Below are positions 8,010-16,336 of a stretch of DNA of 64,000 nt, piece by piece. Source of the stretch: JAAEPI01 sp965212145. Lineage in GTDB: Bacteria > Bacteroidota > Bacteroidia > Cytophagales > Cyclobacteriaceae. The notes beneath the pieces are model-generated. The model saw only the letters and a list, made by a program, of their open reading frames with translations, ran no database searches and was not told the origin of the DNA. The stretch covers positions 310,001 through 374,000 of the forward strand of contig CBDBUY010000009.1 in NCBI GenBank assembly GCA_965212145.1, read 5' to 3'. The position numbers and the translations under genes are program-made. Positions within the stretch are counted from its first letter, which is position 1; every line of letters begins with the position of its first letter.

Positions 8010-10274
8010 TTATTCTGCGTCTTCTGTTTTATCGTCTTTCTTCTTGGTGGCCTTTTTGGCTGGTTTCTTTTCAGCCTTTGGTGCCTCCTCTTTTGCTTCC
8101 TTCGCGTCGGCTACTTCCTCTTTTTTGGCAGCAGCTTTCTTCGCAGGAGCTTTCTTAGGTTTCTCTTCTTTCACTTCTTCTTTCTTCTCAGCTTTGGCAG
8201 CCTTTGGCTTGTCAGCCGGGGTTTCCATTTTTTGCTTCAAAGCAGAAAGTGCATCCAGATCACCAAGAGTAGATTTTTCTACTTCCTGATTGATCAGACC
8301 AAGAGTTTTACCTTTTTTACCACTCGGAGCAGATTTCTTCTTCGGCTCCTCTTTCACCTCTTTCCATGTGGCAGTGTGCGAAAGCTGGATTCTCTTTTCT
8401 TCTTTAGAGAAGTCCATTACTCGGAAATCCAAAGTCTCACCTTCTGATGCCTTACCACCATCCTCTTTCTGGAGGTTCTTGTTAGAGGCGTGTCCTTCGA
8501 TTCCATAAGGAAGCTCAAGCACAGCGCCTTTCTCGCTCAATGAAACGATGGTACACTTGTGAATGGATCCTCTATCGAAAACAGTTTCGAAAGTCTCCCA
8601 AGGGTTTTCCTCAAGATGCTTGTGGCTAAGCGCCAATCGACGATTGTCAACGTCAAGTTCCATCACGACTACTTCAAGCTCGTCACCAACCTTCACGAAT
8701 TCAGATGGGTGCTTCACTTTCTTAGTCCACGAAAGATCACTTACATGAACCAATCCGTCAATTCCTTCTTCTAACTCAATGAAAAGACCGAAGTTGGTTA
8801 GATTTCTAACCGTACCTGAGTGTTTCGTTCCAACAGCATACTGAGTCAACAAGTCTTGCTTAGTCCAAGGATCTTCGCTAAGCTGCTTGATACCCACAGA
8901 CATTTTTCTTTCTTCTCTGTCGATCGTTAGAACAACTGCTTCCAACTCATCTCCAACGTTCATGAAGTCAGATGGATTTCTCAAGTGCTGAGACCATGAC
9001 ATTTCCGAAACGTGGATCAAACCTTCAACACCAGGAATGATTTCAAGGAATGCACCGTAATCAGCCACATTCACAATCTTACCTTTCACTCGTGATCCTT
9101 CAGTGATGTCTTTGTCAAGTGAATCCCAAGGGTGAGCAGTCAATTGCTTCATACCAAGAGAAATTCTCTTCTTGTCATCATCAAAGTCTAGCACCACTAC
9201 ATTTACCTTCTCATCCAGGCTAAGCGCCTCTTCAGGGTGATTGATACGTCCCCAAGAGATGTCAGTGATGTGAAGTAGACCATCTACACCACCCAAATCG
9301 ATGAATACACCGAAGTTGGTCATGTTCTTGATCACACCTTCTAGTACTTGTCCTTTCTCAAGGTTATTAAGGATAACCGCTTTTTGTTCTTCAAGATCCT
9401 TCTCTATGAGGACTTTGTGAGAAACAACCACGTTATCATTAGAGTAGTTGATTTTCACAACTTTGACCTCCATTTCTTTTCCTACGAAAACGTCGAAATC
9501 ACGGATAGGCTTCACGTCGATCTGCGAACCTGGAAGGAAAGCTTCCACGCCATACACATCGACGATCAAACCACCTTTGGTTCTTCTCTTCACCATTCCG
9601 TTGATGACTTTGTCATTATCCAATGCATCCTGGATAAGCTCCCAAGCCTTAACGATTTTCGCTTTTCTTCTGGATAGGATTAACTGACCCTTTGCGTTTT
9701 CCTGCTCTTCCACGTACACTTCTACAGTGTCGCCAGCCTTAAGATCGGGCATGTCTCGGAATTCCGTCAGAGCAACCAATCCGTCAGATTTGAAGCCGAT
9801 GTTTACAATCACGTCTTTGTCAGTGATGCCAACGACCTTTCCTTCGATCAGTTCTTTTTCGTTGATTTCGTTGAGCGTGTCCGTGTAAAGCTGCTCCATC
9901 TTTTCACGCTCTTTCTGATCATACTCAGGAGCAAAACCAGTGTCTCCTGAACCATCCCAGTCAATTTCTTCCTCCTCTATTTCAGGTAGCACTAAAGGCT
10001 CTTCTTCAGCCTCGTCTTGAGCTGCTTCTTCCTTCTTGGCTTTTTTAGCCACTGGTTTGCTTTCTTCTTTTGCGGGAGCTTCTTCTTTTGGAGCTTCTTC
10101 TTTTGGAGCTTCTTCGGCTTTTGGAGCCTCTTCTTTTGCGGGAGCTTCTTCAGCAGCTGCTTCTACTTTTTCTTCTTTCGCCTCTTCTGCTTTTGGAGTT
10201 TCCTCTGCCTTAGTTTCTTCTTGAGCTTCGGTTTTTACTTCTTCCTGTAGCTCTTCTTTTTTTTCTTCAGCCAT
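8010..10274 (-). CDS. rpsA: Ribosomal protein S1 with long charged N- and C-terminal tails
   Basis: Brings mRNA to the 30S subunit. This matters in Bacteroidota because Shine-Dalgarno sequences are mostly unused. The 754 residues hold six S1 (OB-fold) repeats between about 140 and 635. Repeats 3-5 carry the classic NFGVFIDL/DYGAFLEI/NFGLFIEL cores and LxHxSxxSW ends. The first about 110 residues and the last about 100 are Lys/Ala/Glu/Pro-rich low-complexity tails. E. coli S1 has 557 residues, so the tails add the extra length. The ATG at 10274 (MAEEKKEE) is chosen because the in-frame extension upstream is short and unlike the family. Confidence 0.93.
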   Translation of the reverse strand: MAEEKKEELQEEVKTEAQEETKAEETPKAEEAKEEKVEAAAEEAPAKEEAPKAEEAPKEEAPKEEAPAKEESKPVAKKAKKEEAAQDEAEEEPLVLPEIEEEEIDWDGSGDTGFAPEYDQKEREKMEQLYTDTLNEINEKELIEGKVVGITDKDVIVNIGFKSDGLVALTEFRDMPDLKAGDTVEVYVEEQENAKGQLILSRRKAKIVKAWELIQDALDNDKVINGMVKRRTKGGLIVDVYGVEAFLPGSQIDVKPIRDFDVFVGKEMEVKVVKINYSNDNVVVSHKVLIEKDLEEQKAVILNNLEKGQVLEGVIKNMTNFGVFIDLGGVDGLLHITDISWGRINHPEEALSLDEKVNVVVLDFDDDKKRISLGMKQLTAHPWDSLDKDITEGSRVKGKIVNVADYGAFLEIIPGVEGLIHVSEMSWSQHLRNPSDFMNVGDELEAVVLTIDREERKMSVGIKQLSEDPWTKQDLLTQYAVGTKHSGTVRNLTNFGLFIELEEGIDGLVHVSDLSWTKKVKHPSEFVKVGDELEVVVMELDVDNRRLALSHKHLEENPWETFETVFDRGSIHKCTIVSLSEKGAVLELPYGIEGHASNKNLQKEDGGKASEGETLDFRVMDFSKEEKRIQLSHTATWKEVKEEPKKKSAPSGKKGKTLGLINQEVEKSTLGDLDALSALKQKMETPADKPKAAKAEKKEEVKEEKPKKAPAKKAAAKKEEVADAKEAKEEAPKAEKKPAKKATKKKDDKTEDAE

Positions 10275-10396
10275 AATAAATAAAAAAATGACCCTCAATT
10301 CGCCATCAGACCCGGGTCAAAGTCTGCGGAGTTTTAAGTTTAACATTCTTCTGAGTCTCCCCAAAAGCCATTCACCCGAATGGAGGCGCAAATTTA
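10275..10396 (-). promoter_or_regulatory. rpsA promoter -7 element and structured leader
   Basis: On the minus strand TAAATTTG (10396-10389) matches the Bacteroidota -7 consensus TAnnTTTG exactly. Transcription would start near 10382, giving about 108 bases of leader. The leader starts with a hairpin (CCATTC/GAATGG, 10383-10368). It also contains the self-complementary GACCCGGGTC near 10310-10319. S1 is known to autoregulate in other bacteria. That role here is inference. Confidence 0.5.
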
Positions 10397-10461
10397 AGAG
10401 ATTCTTTTAGAAAAACCTCTTGGTAGTTTTTATTATGTTCGAGGTATTAACCCATCAAAAA

Positions 10462-12138
10462 ATGAGAAAGCTATTATTCCTACTCCCCGTTCTGATTCTT
10501 TTGGCCTGCCAGAAAAAAGAGGCAGTGGACTTGGTCATTAAAAATGGCACGATTTACACCATGGATGATGCAAATCCGACCGCTGAAGTGGTTGCCATTA
10601 AGGACGGCAAAATCGTATTTTCGGGAGCAGAGAGTGAAGCAAGCAAGTTCGAGGGGGAGATTCTTGATTTGGAGGGTAAAACCATGGTGCCGGGGCTTCA
10701 TGAGGGTCATGCCCATATTATGGGGGTGGGTTACAACCTGCTGAACGTGGATTTGATGGAAACAAAATCGTATCAGGAGGTGATCGATATGGTGAAAGAA
10801 CGAGCCGCCAATACGCCTGAGGGTGAATGGATCGTTGGGCGAGGATGGCATCAGGATAAGTGGGTGGATCAACCCGAAAGAATGTTCAAAAACTTGCCGA
10901 CTCATCACGATCTCTCGGATGCTGTACCAAATCATCCCGTCTATCTGAAACATGCAAGTGGCCACATGGCGTTGGCAAATGAGAAAGCCATGGAATTGGC
11001 TGGGATAGAAAATAGTACGCCGCAACCGGACGGAGGCGAGATTTTTCTGGAGATGGATGGGCCGACTGGAATCTTCAATGAAACTGCTCAGTATCTGATT
11101 GCCAAGCAAATTCCTGAACGTACCAAAGAAAGCGATACGCGGGCTTTGCGACTGGCTTTTGATGAATGCCTGAAAAACGGGATTACAAGTTTTCACCAAG
11201 CTGGTTCGCCTTCAAAGCACATTGACCTCTACAAATCATTCGGGGAATCGGGTGACCTGAGAGGACGGCTCTACGTCATGCTTTCCGGCCGTGATAGCAT
11301 CTTGCTGGATGAGTATTTTGCCAAAGGACCAGAAATCGGCTTGTTCGATGATCGGCTGACCGTCAGGTCAGTCAAGCTTTATGGAGATGGTGCACTCGGT
11401 AGCAGGGGAGCCTGGTTGCTTGAAGAATATTCAGATGCCCCTGGTGAATTTGGCCATGAGGTGACACCCATTGAGAAAATCGAAAAAATCGCTCAACGAG
11501 CTTATAAAGCCGGTTTTCAGGTTTGTGTTCATGCCATCGGTGACCGAGCTAATCGCGAAGCACTGGATGTTTTCGAAAGGACTTTCGAGTCTGCTCATCA
11601 GGATGATCCGCGATTTAGGATTGAACATGCACAGCATTTCCACCCGGATGATATTCCCCGGTTTGCTGAGATGGGCGTGATCCCGGCGATGCAGGCCATT
11701 CACATGGCATCTGACCGACCTTGGGCAATAGACAGGTTAGGCAAGAAGCGAATTGAAGAGGGAGCGTATATGTGGCAAGATTTACTTGAATCAGGGGCCA
11801 AAATTGTAAATGGAACTGATGCGCCTGTGGAACCGATCAATCCAATTCCGAGTTTCTATGCCTCTGTGGCAAGAAAAACACTGCAGGGCATGCCTGAAGG
11901 CGGCTATGAACCTGCGCAGAAGATGACACGCGAGCAGGCGCTCCGATCGTACACTCTGGATGCAGCGTATGGAGCATTTATGGATGAGATATCAGGATCA
12001 ATAGAGGTCGGGAAATATGCCGATTTGACAATCCTGAATCAGGATATCATGAAAGTACCTGAAGATGAGATTTTAACAACCAAGGTGGATATGACCATCC
12101 TTGAAGGTGAAATAGTATTTATCAGGGAGAAGGAATAG
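10462..12138 (+). CDS. Amidohydrolase family 3 (YtcJ-like) lipoprotein
   Basis: 558 residues with a lipoprotein signal (LLPVLILLACQKK). The composite amidohydrolase fold begins with the beta-sandwich VIKNGTIYTMDD. The metal-site motifs are GLHEGHAH, CVHAIGDRAN, RIEHAQHFHP and NGTDAPVEP. YtcJ-like proteins hydrolyse amides of uncertain identity, here outside the cytoplasm. The ATG at 10462 is used because the signal peptide starts there. A GTG 14 codons upstream would bury it. The 3' end overlaps the next, convergent gene by 17 bases. Confidence 0.85.
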   Translation: MRKLLFLLPVLILLACQKKEAVDLVIKNGTIYTMDDANPTAEVVAIKDGKIVFSGAESEASKFEGEILDLEGKTMVPGLHEGHAHIMGVGYNLLNVDLMETKSYQEVIDMVKERAANTPEGEWIVGRGWHQDKWVDQPERMFKNLPTHHDLSDAVPNHPVYLKHASGHMALANEKAMELAGIENSTPQPDGGEIFLEMDGPTGIFNETAQYLIAKQIPERTKESDTRALRLAFDECLKNGITSFHQAGSPSKHIDLYKSFGESGDLRGRLYVMLSGRDSILLDEYFAKGPEIGLFDDRLTVRSVKLYGDGALGSRGAWLLEEYSDAPGEFGHEVTPIEKIEKIAQRAYKAGFQVCVHAIGDRANREALDVFERTFESAHQDDPRFRIEHAQHFHPDDIPRFAEMGVIPAMQAIHMASDRPWAIDRLGKKRIEEGAYMWQDLLESGAKIVNGTDAPVEPINPIPSFYASVARKTLQGMPEGGYEPAQKMTREQALRSYTLDAAYGAFMDEISGSIEVGKYADLTILNQDIMKVPEDEILTTKVDMTILEGEIVFIREKE

Positions 12139-12514
12139 AGGGAGGCCTGATCCATTCTTCACCGGTTTCCAGTTCCATTCTGATCCGATTATTGGACAGG
12201 TTTTCCACTAGTACCATTTCCATGCGCTTAGGTTGGAGAGAGTCGGGTTCTGTGACGAGTACGTCCACGAAGTAGGTCACAATGTCAACAACCGTGTACT
12301 TGTCCGCCACTCGCAGTATCTCGACCTCACGGAGGTCATTTTGATCTGTGACGAGAAGTAATTTTCTTAGATCAGAAACCTCACATGTTATTTTCTTGAG
12401 GTCATCGCCGTAGAAATAATATCCGCCTTTGATATCTGGAAGACTGAACTTTTGAGCACTTAGTTGGAGAGAAAGCACACAGGCCAATACCCCCAAAAAG
12501 ATGGATTTTCTCAT
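12122..12514 (-). CDS. Secreted hypothetical protein
   Basis: 130 residues starting MRKSIFLGVLACVLSLQLSAQKF, a clear signal peptide with an AQ cleavage site common in this phylum. The mature part is beta-rich and charged, with DIKGGYYFYGDDLKKITCEVSDL near the start. I do not recognise a family. It converges on the YtcJ-like gene with a 17-base overlap, and its upstream region is the 300-base gap before murB. Confidence 0.6.
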   Translation of the reverse strand: MRKSIFLGVLACVLSLQLSAQKFSLPDIKGGYYFYGDDLKKITCEVSDLRKLLLVTDQNDLREVEILRVADKYTVVDIVTYFVDVLVTEPDSLQPKRMEMVLVENLSNNRIRMELETGEEWIRPPSIPSP

Positions 12515-12815
12515 GATCACTGGTCAGGTTTTCGCTTAGTAATGCAGCGAATATAAAGGCAAGAATGAATAAAATAAAACGAGGAAAAATCACTAACCGG
12601 CTGTAAGTCACCATAATAGGATTTGATTCTTTCTATCCACCCGTTTCCAACGGTTGCGTAGATTTTTGAAATATTTTTCCCTCTGCTTTTCGGACGTCTC
12701 GAACTTCTAGAAATTCGAGATTCAAAATCTAAAAAAGTGATTTTTGAATCATTTCAACACTTGCTTTTTGTTGTTCGACGGTTTCTGCCCAAATTGACAT
12801 AAGATTCTTAGCACC
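12515..12815. other. Intergenic region with inverted repeats before murB
   Basis: No convincing gene. Two inverted repeats stand out: CTCGAA/TTCGAG at about 12698-12720, and GATTCAAAA/TTTTGAATC at 12719-12750 with an A-rich centre. They could form hairpins or serve as operator sites between the divergent hypothetical gene and murB. No clear TAnnTTTG element was found in front of murB. Confidence 0.4.
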
Positions 12816-13832
12816 TTGGTTTTACAATACAATCATTCGCTCAAATTTCTGAACACCTTTGGCCTTGATGTCACTTCGCAGCAATATGTGCGCGTGGAAA
12901 CTGTGGATCAACTGAAGGAAATATATCTGGGAAGCAAATTCCGGAATATCAAGAAGATGATCCTGGGCGGAGGATCAAACGTTCTTTTCACTCGAAACTG
13001 GTTGGGCTTGGTTGCTCATATGGCCATACCCGGAATTGAGATTATCGGTGAGTCTGACGAGCATGTGCAAGTCTCGGTCGGAGCAGGTGAAAGCTGGCAT
13101 GGACTGGTCATGTGGGCCGTAAATAAAGGGTACGGCGGTATTGAGAATTTGTCTTTGATACCCGGTACGGTTGGAGCAGCGCCTATGCAAAACATCGGAG
13201 CATATGGTGTGGAAATCAAGGATGTTTTTCACTCGTTGGAAGCGTTGGAATTGAAAACAGGAAAGGTGGTTCGATTTTTCAAAGAGGACTGCCTGTTTGA
13301 TTATCGATTCAGTGTTTTTAAAGGGGAACAAAAAGGCAACTACATCATCACAAAAGTGAATCTTACGCTGAACAAAAATCCTGAAGTCAACACGAGCTAT
13401 GGCGCGATAGAGTCAACCCTCGGTGAAATGGGCGTCTCAAAACCTACCATCAAGGATGTTAGCGATGCGGTGATTCAGATTCGACAGTCTAAGCTCCCAG
13501 ACCCGGCGGAAATTGGAAACGCCGGAAGTTTCTTCAAAAACCCGATCATCGAAAAGCCGCACTATGAAGCGCTGGATGCTCTTTTTCCTAATATTCCACA
13601 TTATAAAGTGTCGGAAGAATTTGAGAAAATCCCCGCCGGCTGGTTGATAGAACAGTGTGGATGGAAAGGCTACCGTGATGGAGATATTGGAGTCCATGAT
13701 AAGCAGGCACTCGTTCTGGTGAATCATGGCAATGCTAAGGGGATGGACATCAGGAAGCTGGCCATGGAAATCATGAGGACAGTAAACAAGAAATTCCAGA
13801 TTGAATTGGAACCCGAGGTGAATATGGTATAA
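12816..13832 (+). CDS. murB: UDP-N-acetylenolpyruvoylglucosamine reductase
   Basis: Reduces UDP-GlcNAc-enolpyruvate to UDP-MurNAc in peptidoglycan synthesis, using FAD and NADPH. The 338 residues include the FAD-binding GGGSNVLF (51-58) and the SLIPGTVGAAPMQNIGAYG loop (113-131). They also include YRFSVFK with the catalytic-site Arg164, and Ser238 in NAGSFFKNP, the proton donor in the family. Length and the C-terminal CGWKGYRDG region match the E. coli-type MurB. The start is a TTG at 12816, the only start that keeps the conserved SLKxxNTFG segment. Confidence 0.93.
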   Translation: MVLQYNHSLKFLNTFGLDVTSQQYVRVETVDQLKEIYLGSKFRNIKKMILGGGSNVLFTRNWLGLVAHMAIPGIEIIGESDEHVQVSVGAGESWHGLVMWAVNKGYGGIENLSLIPGTVGAAPMQNIGAYGVEIKDVFHSLEALELKTGKVVRFFKEDCLFDYRFSVFKGEQKGNYIITKVNLTLNKNPEVNTSYGAIESTLGEMGVSKPTIKDVSDAVIQIRQSKLPDPAEIGNAGSFFKNPIIEKPHYEALDALFPNIPHYKVSEEFEKIPAGWLIEQCGWKGYRDGDIGVHDKQALVLVNHGNAKGMDIRKLAMEIMRTVNKKFQIELEPEVNMV

Positions 13833-13853
13833 GCTGTGCTAGGGGAGCATTAG

Positions 13854-14066
13854 CTACCTGAATAGTCTTAATAAGCCCAGTAAACCAAGCAATGCCCCCG
13901 AAATCAAACAGATATAATAAGATGTTTGATCCATGGTGTAGGAGCCGGAGATTTCATTAACGATTTGCTTGCCAATGCCCGCCTTAGGTGAATGGGTCTG
14001 CGCCCAGTAGATTAAAAATGCCCCTACAAGGATGAGTACGATTCCCCAAACTTTGCCTTTGTTCAT
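13854..14066 (-). CDS. Small membrane protein (DUF3185-like)
   Basis: 70 residues with two hydrophobic segments (VWGIVLILVGAFLIYWA and YYICLISGALLGLLGLL). They are separated by a short loop with GSYTMDQTS. The layout and the G-x-x-T-D/M-x-x-T loop resemble the DUF3185 family, whose function is unknown. The start ATG at 14066 lies 2 bases beyond the stop of the MaoC gene, so the two are one transcript. Confidence 0.65.
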   Translation of the reverse strand: MNKGKVWGIVLILVGAFLIYWAQTHSPKAGIGKQIVNEISGSYTMDQTSYYICLISGALLGLLGLLRLFR

Positions 14067-14068
14067 AA

Positions 14069-14536
14069 TCAAGAATTTTCGAAGTGATATAGGAATAAAA
14101 CAGTTGCCGTGAATGCCGGTTTCTTTTTGTCTTTGATCTCCAATCGTACGTCCAACGCCGTTTTGGATATGCCCCGAAGGTTGGTTAGGTCTTTCAATTT
14201 GGCCTTCAGCCGTACTTCGTCATTGACCATCACCGCTTCACCAAATTTCAATGTTTCCATGCCGTAGTTCACGAGCATTTTCACGTTGTTGAATTCTGTA
14301 ATCTGCTCCCACAGGTAAGGGAGGACTGAGAGGGTGAGGTAGCCATGAGCTATAGTGGTTCCGAAAGGCCCATCTTTTGCTCGCTCAGGGTCAGTGTGGA
14401 TCCATTGATGATCGAGCGTTGCATCTGCAAAGAGGTTGATTTGGTCTTGGGTGATTTGAAGCCAGTCCGAGACCCCCAGCTCTTCACCAATGTACTTTTC
14501 GAATTCTGCATGACTGTTTATGACAACTTTACTCAT
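14069..14536 (-). CDS. MaoC-like (R)-specific enoyl-CoA hydratase/dehydratase
   Basis: A 155-residue single hot-dog domain. The catalytic Asp/His motif is ADATLDHQWIHTDPERA followed by FGTTIAHGYLTLS, typical of MaoC/PhaJ-type hydratases that act on 2-enoyl-CoA. Nothing nearby fixes the pathway. The gene sits between the GH3 gene (6-base gap) and a small membrane protein gene, all on the minus strand. Confidence 0.87.
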   Translation of the reverse strand: MSKVVINSHAEFEKYIGEELGVSDWLQITQDQINLFADATLDHQWIHTDPERAKDGPFGTTIAHGYLTLSVLPYLWEQITEFNNVKMLVNYGMETLKFGEAVMVNDEVRLKAKLKDLTNLRGISKTALDVRLEIKDKKKPAFTATVLFLYHFENS

Positions 14537-14542
14537 CTCTAT

Positions 14543-16213
14543 TTATTTAATTGGACTAACCGGAAGTTCACCATTTGCCTCGACATTCCCAACTAGTAAG
14601 TTAATGACTGCTCTGATGTTTGAGATGTTAGAGCCGATGGCGTAGACCCGAGCATCTGCTGCTATCTGATTCATGTCATAAGGGTCCTTCAATCCGATGT
14701 AAATTATTTTCTGATCAGCATTAGATTCTTTAATAGCATCCAAATTAGCACGCTGCGTCCTTAAATCCAGCGATTTACCAGGTAAGGGATAATTTTCACC
14801 AACAGCCAGTATGATTCGATTCTTGGGCACGTTTTCTCCGGGTTCAAATTGCACTGCATCGTACCCGGCCATTTCAAAAGTGTCTGCGAAATCATTGAAT
14901 GCGTCGGCGTAGTTCGGTCCAATGCCCTCCGCAATACGGATAATCTCATCCACATCTTCTTCCGCTAACCGAATTACGGCCAGTTTAGCATTAGAATCTA
15001 TCGGGATTAATTCATCAGGATCGTCGGCAATGAGCGCAGCAGATGCCGCTCTGGTCGCGATGGCTTTATTTTCACTTTTTCCCACGGTGATCTTTGCTTT
15101 TTGCTCGTCCACAGGCACTCGATCTGCCAGTTTGAATTTTCCCTTCAATGCTTTTATTCGCTCATACGCTTCATCGATTCGTTCCATAGGAATTTCCCCA
15201 TCCATCACCGCCCTTTCTATTCGATCGATCAGCGCAGTTTGAGATTTTTTATAATCCCCTACATCTTCGCCGTATCGCTCCTCTGCCAGCATGATCATAT
15301 CTGCACCGGCAAGAATTGCCTGGATGGCCGCCTCGCCCGGATCGTAATTTTTCTGAATCGCCCACATGTTGAATGAGTCGGTAATAATCACCCCTTTGAA
15401 CCCTAGTTTTTCTCTTAAATAACCTGTCAGGATTTTCTTTGAAAGGGTAGAAGGATTTTCAGGGTCAAGAGCTTCGTAAATGATGTGAGCCGTCATGACC
15501 ATGTCCACGCCTTCTTCCACGGCCGCCTTGAAAGGCAAAAGGTCAATGGATTCAATTTCTTCGAGTGTCCGAGAAACTTTAGGTAAACCACTGTGCGAAT
15601 CCGAGTCAGTGTTTCCATGTCCGGGGAAATGCTTCGCCGTGGCAATTACGTCATTGGCATGTAAGCCGCGCACGGCTGCTCGAACTCGCTCCGCCACCTT
15701 CTCTGGATCTTCACCAAAGGATCTTGTCCCAATGATCGGGTTATTGGGGTTGGAGTTCACATCTGCCACTGGACTGAGATCACAGAACATGCCCACTGAG
15801 GAAATTTCTTCCGAGAAGACTGTGTACATATTTTCTGTGTGCTCAACAGGAGCAGCGCCCAAGGCCATATTCCCAGGTCCGGTGGAGGAGTAGGGCACCA
15901 TGACTCCCCAGGCACCTTCCTGATCACCTGCTGTGAGGAGAGGCAATCCGGCCAGTCCATTAATAGAGGCTTTCTGAAGCGTGTTCAGAAGTTTTGCTGC
16001 CTCCGCGGGACTGCCCAGGTTTTCATTGCTTAGATACAAACCGCCGATTCCTCGTTCTTCGATAAATGGCTGGACTGTTTTGGCATCCTGACCAGAGAAT
16101 GCTAACAAGAACATTTGACCCACTTTTTTTCGAACCTCCGCCGGATCAGGCCTTGCTGGACCACAGGAATGAAGTACTAGAATTCCGAAGAATAGACTGA
16201 GCAACTGTTTCAT
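14543..16213 (-). CDS. GH3 beta-N-acetylhexosaminidase-like lipoprotein (NagZ-type)
   Basis: 556 residues with a lipoprotein signal (FFGILVLHSCGPA). The GH3 barrel holds KHFPGHGNTDSDSHSGLP, the NagZ motif with its catalytic Asp-His loop, and the nucleophile Asp in VIITDSFNMWAI. NagZ removes GlcNAc from muropeptides or glycosides. A further domain from about 385 resembles the GH3 C-terminal alpha/beta domain. Some Bacteroidota NagZ proteins carry a beta-lactamase-like domain there, and it is absent here. It lies upstream of the MaoC gene on the same strand. Confidence 0.88.
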   Translation of the reverse strand: MKQLLSLFFGILVLHSCGPARPDPAEVRKKVGQMFLLAFSGQDAKTVQPFIEERGIGGLYLSNENLGSPAEAAKLLNTLQKASINGLAGLPLLTAGDQEGAWGVMVPYSSTGPGNMALGAAPVEHTENMYTVFSEEISSVGMFCDLSPVADVNSNPNNPIIGTRSFGEDPEKVAERVRAAVRGLHANDVIATAKHFPGHGNTDSDSHSGLPKVSRTLEEIESIDLLPFKAAVEEGVDMVMTAHIIYEALDPENPSTLSKKILTGYLREKLGFKGVIITDSFNMWAIQKNYDPGEAAIQAILAGADMIMLAEERYGEDVGDYKKSQTALIDRIERAVMDGEIPMERIDEAYERIKALKGKFKLADRVPVDEQKAKITVGKSENKAIATRAASAALIADDPDELIPIDSNAKLAVIRLAEEDVDEIIRIAEGIGPNYADAFNDFADTFEMAGYDAVQFEPGENVPKNRIILAVGENYPLPGKSLDLRTQRANLDAIKESNADQKIIYIGLKDPYDMNQIAADARVYAIGSNISNIRAVINLLVGNVEANGELPVSPIK

Positions 16214-16336
16214 TCTTCAACATTAATGGATTCCCTGTATTGTCACCTAAAATTTTAATAAAAAGGATACGAAAAGGGAACATTAGATTAGAGCGACCAT
16301 GTTAGGTTTGCTCACACAGCATCATCTTTAATCGCT

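Noticed and set aside
8044..8289. Plus-strand frames rich in Ala/Ser/Phe opposite rpsA
   Set aside because: They are the complement of the low-complexity Lys/Ala/Glu tails of S1, with no independent signal.
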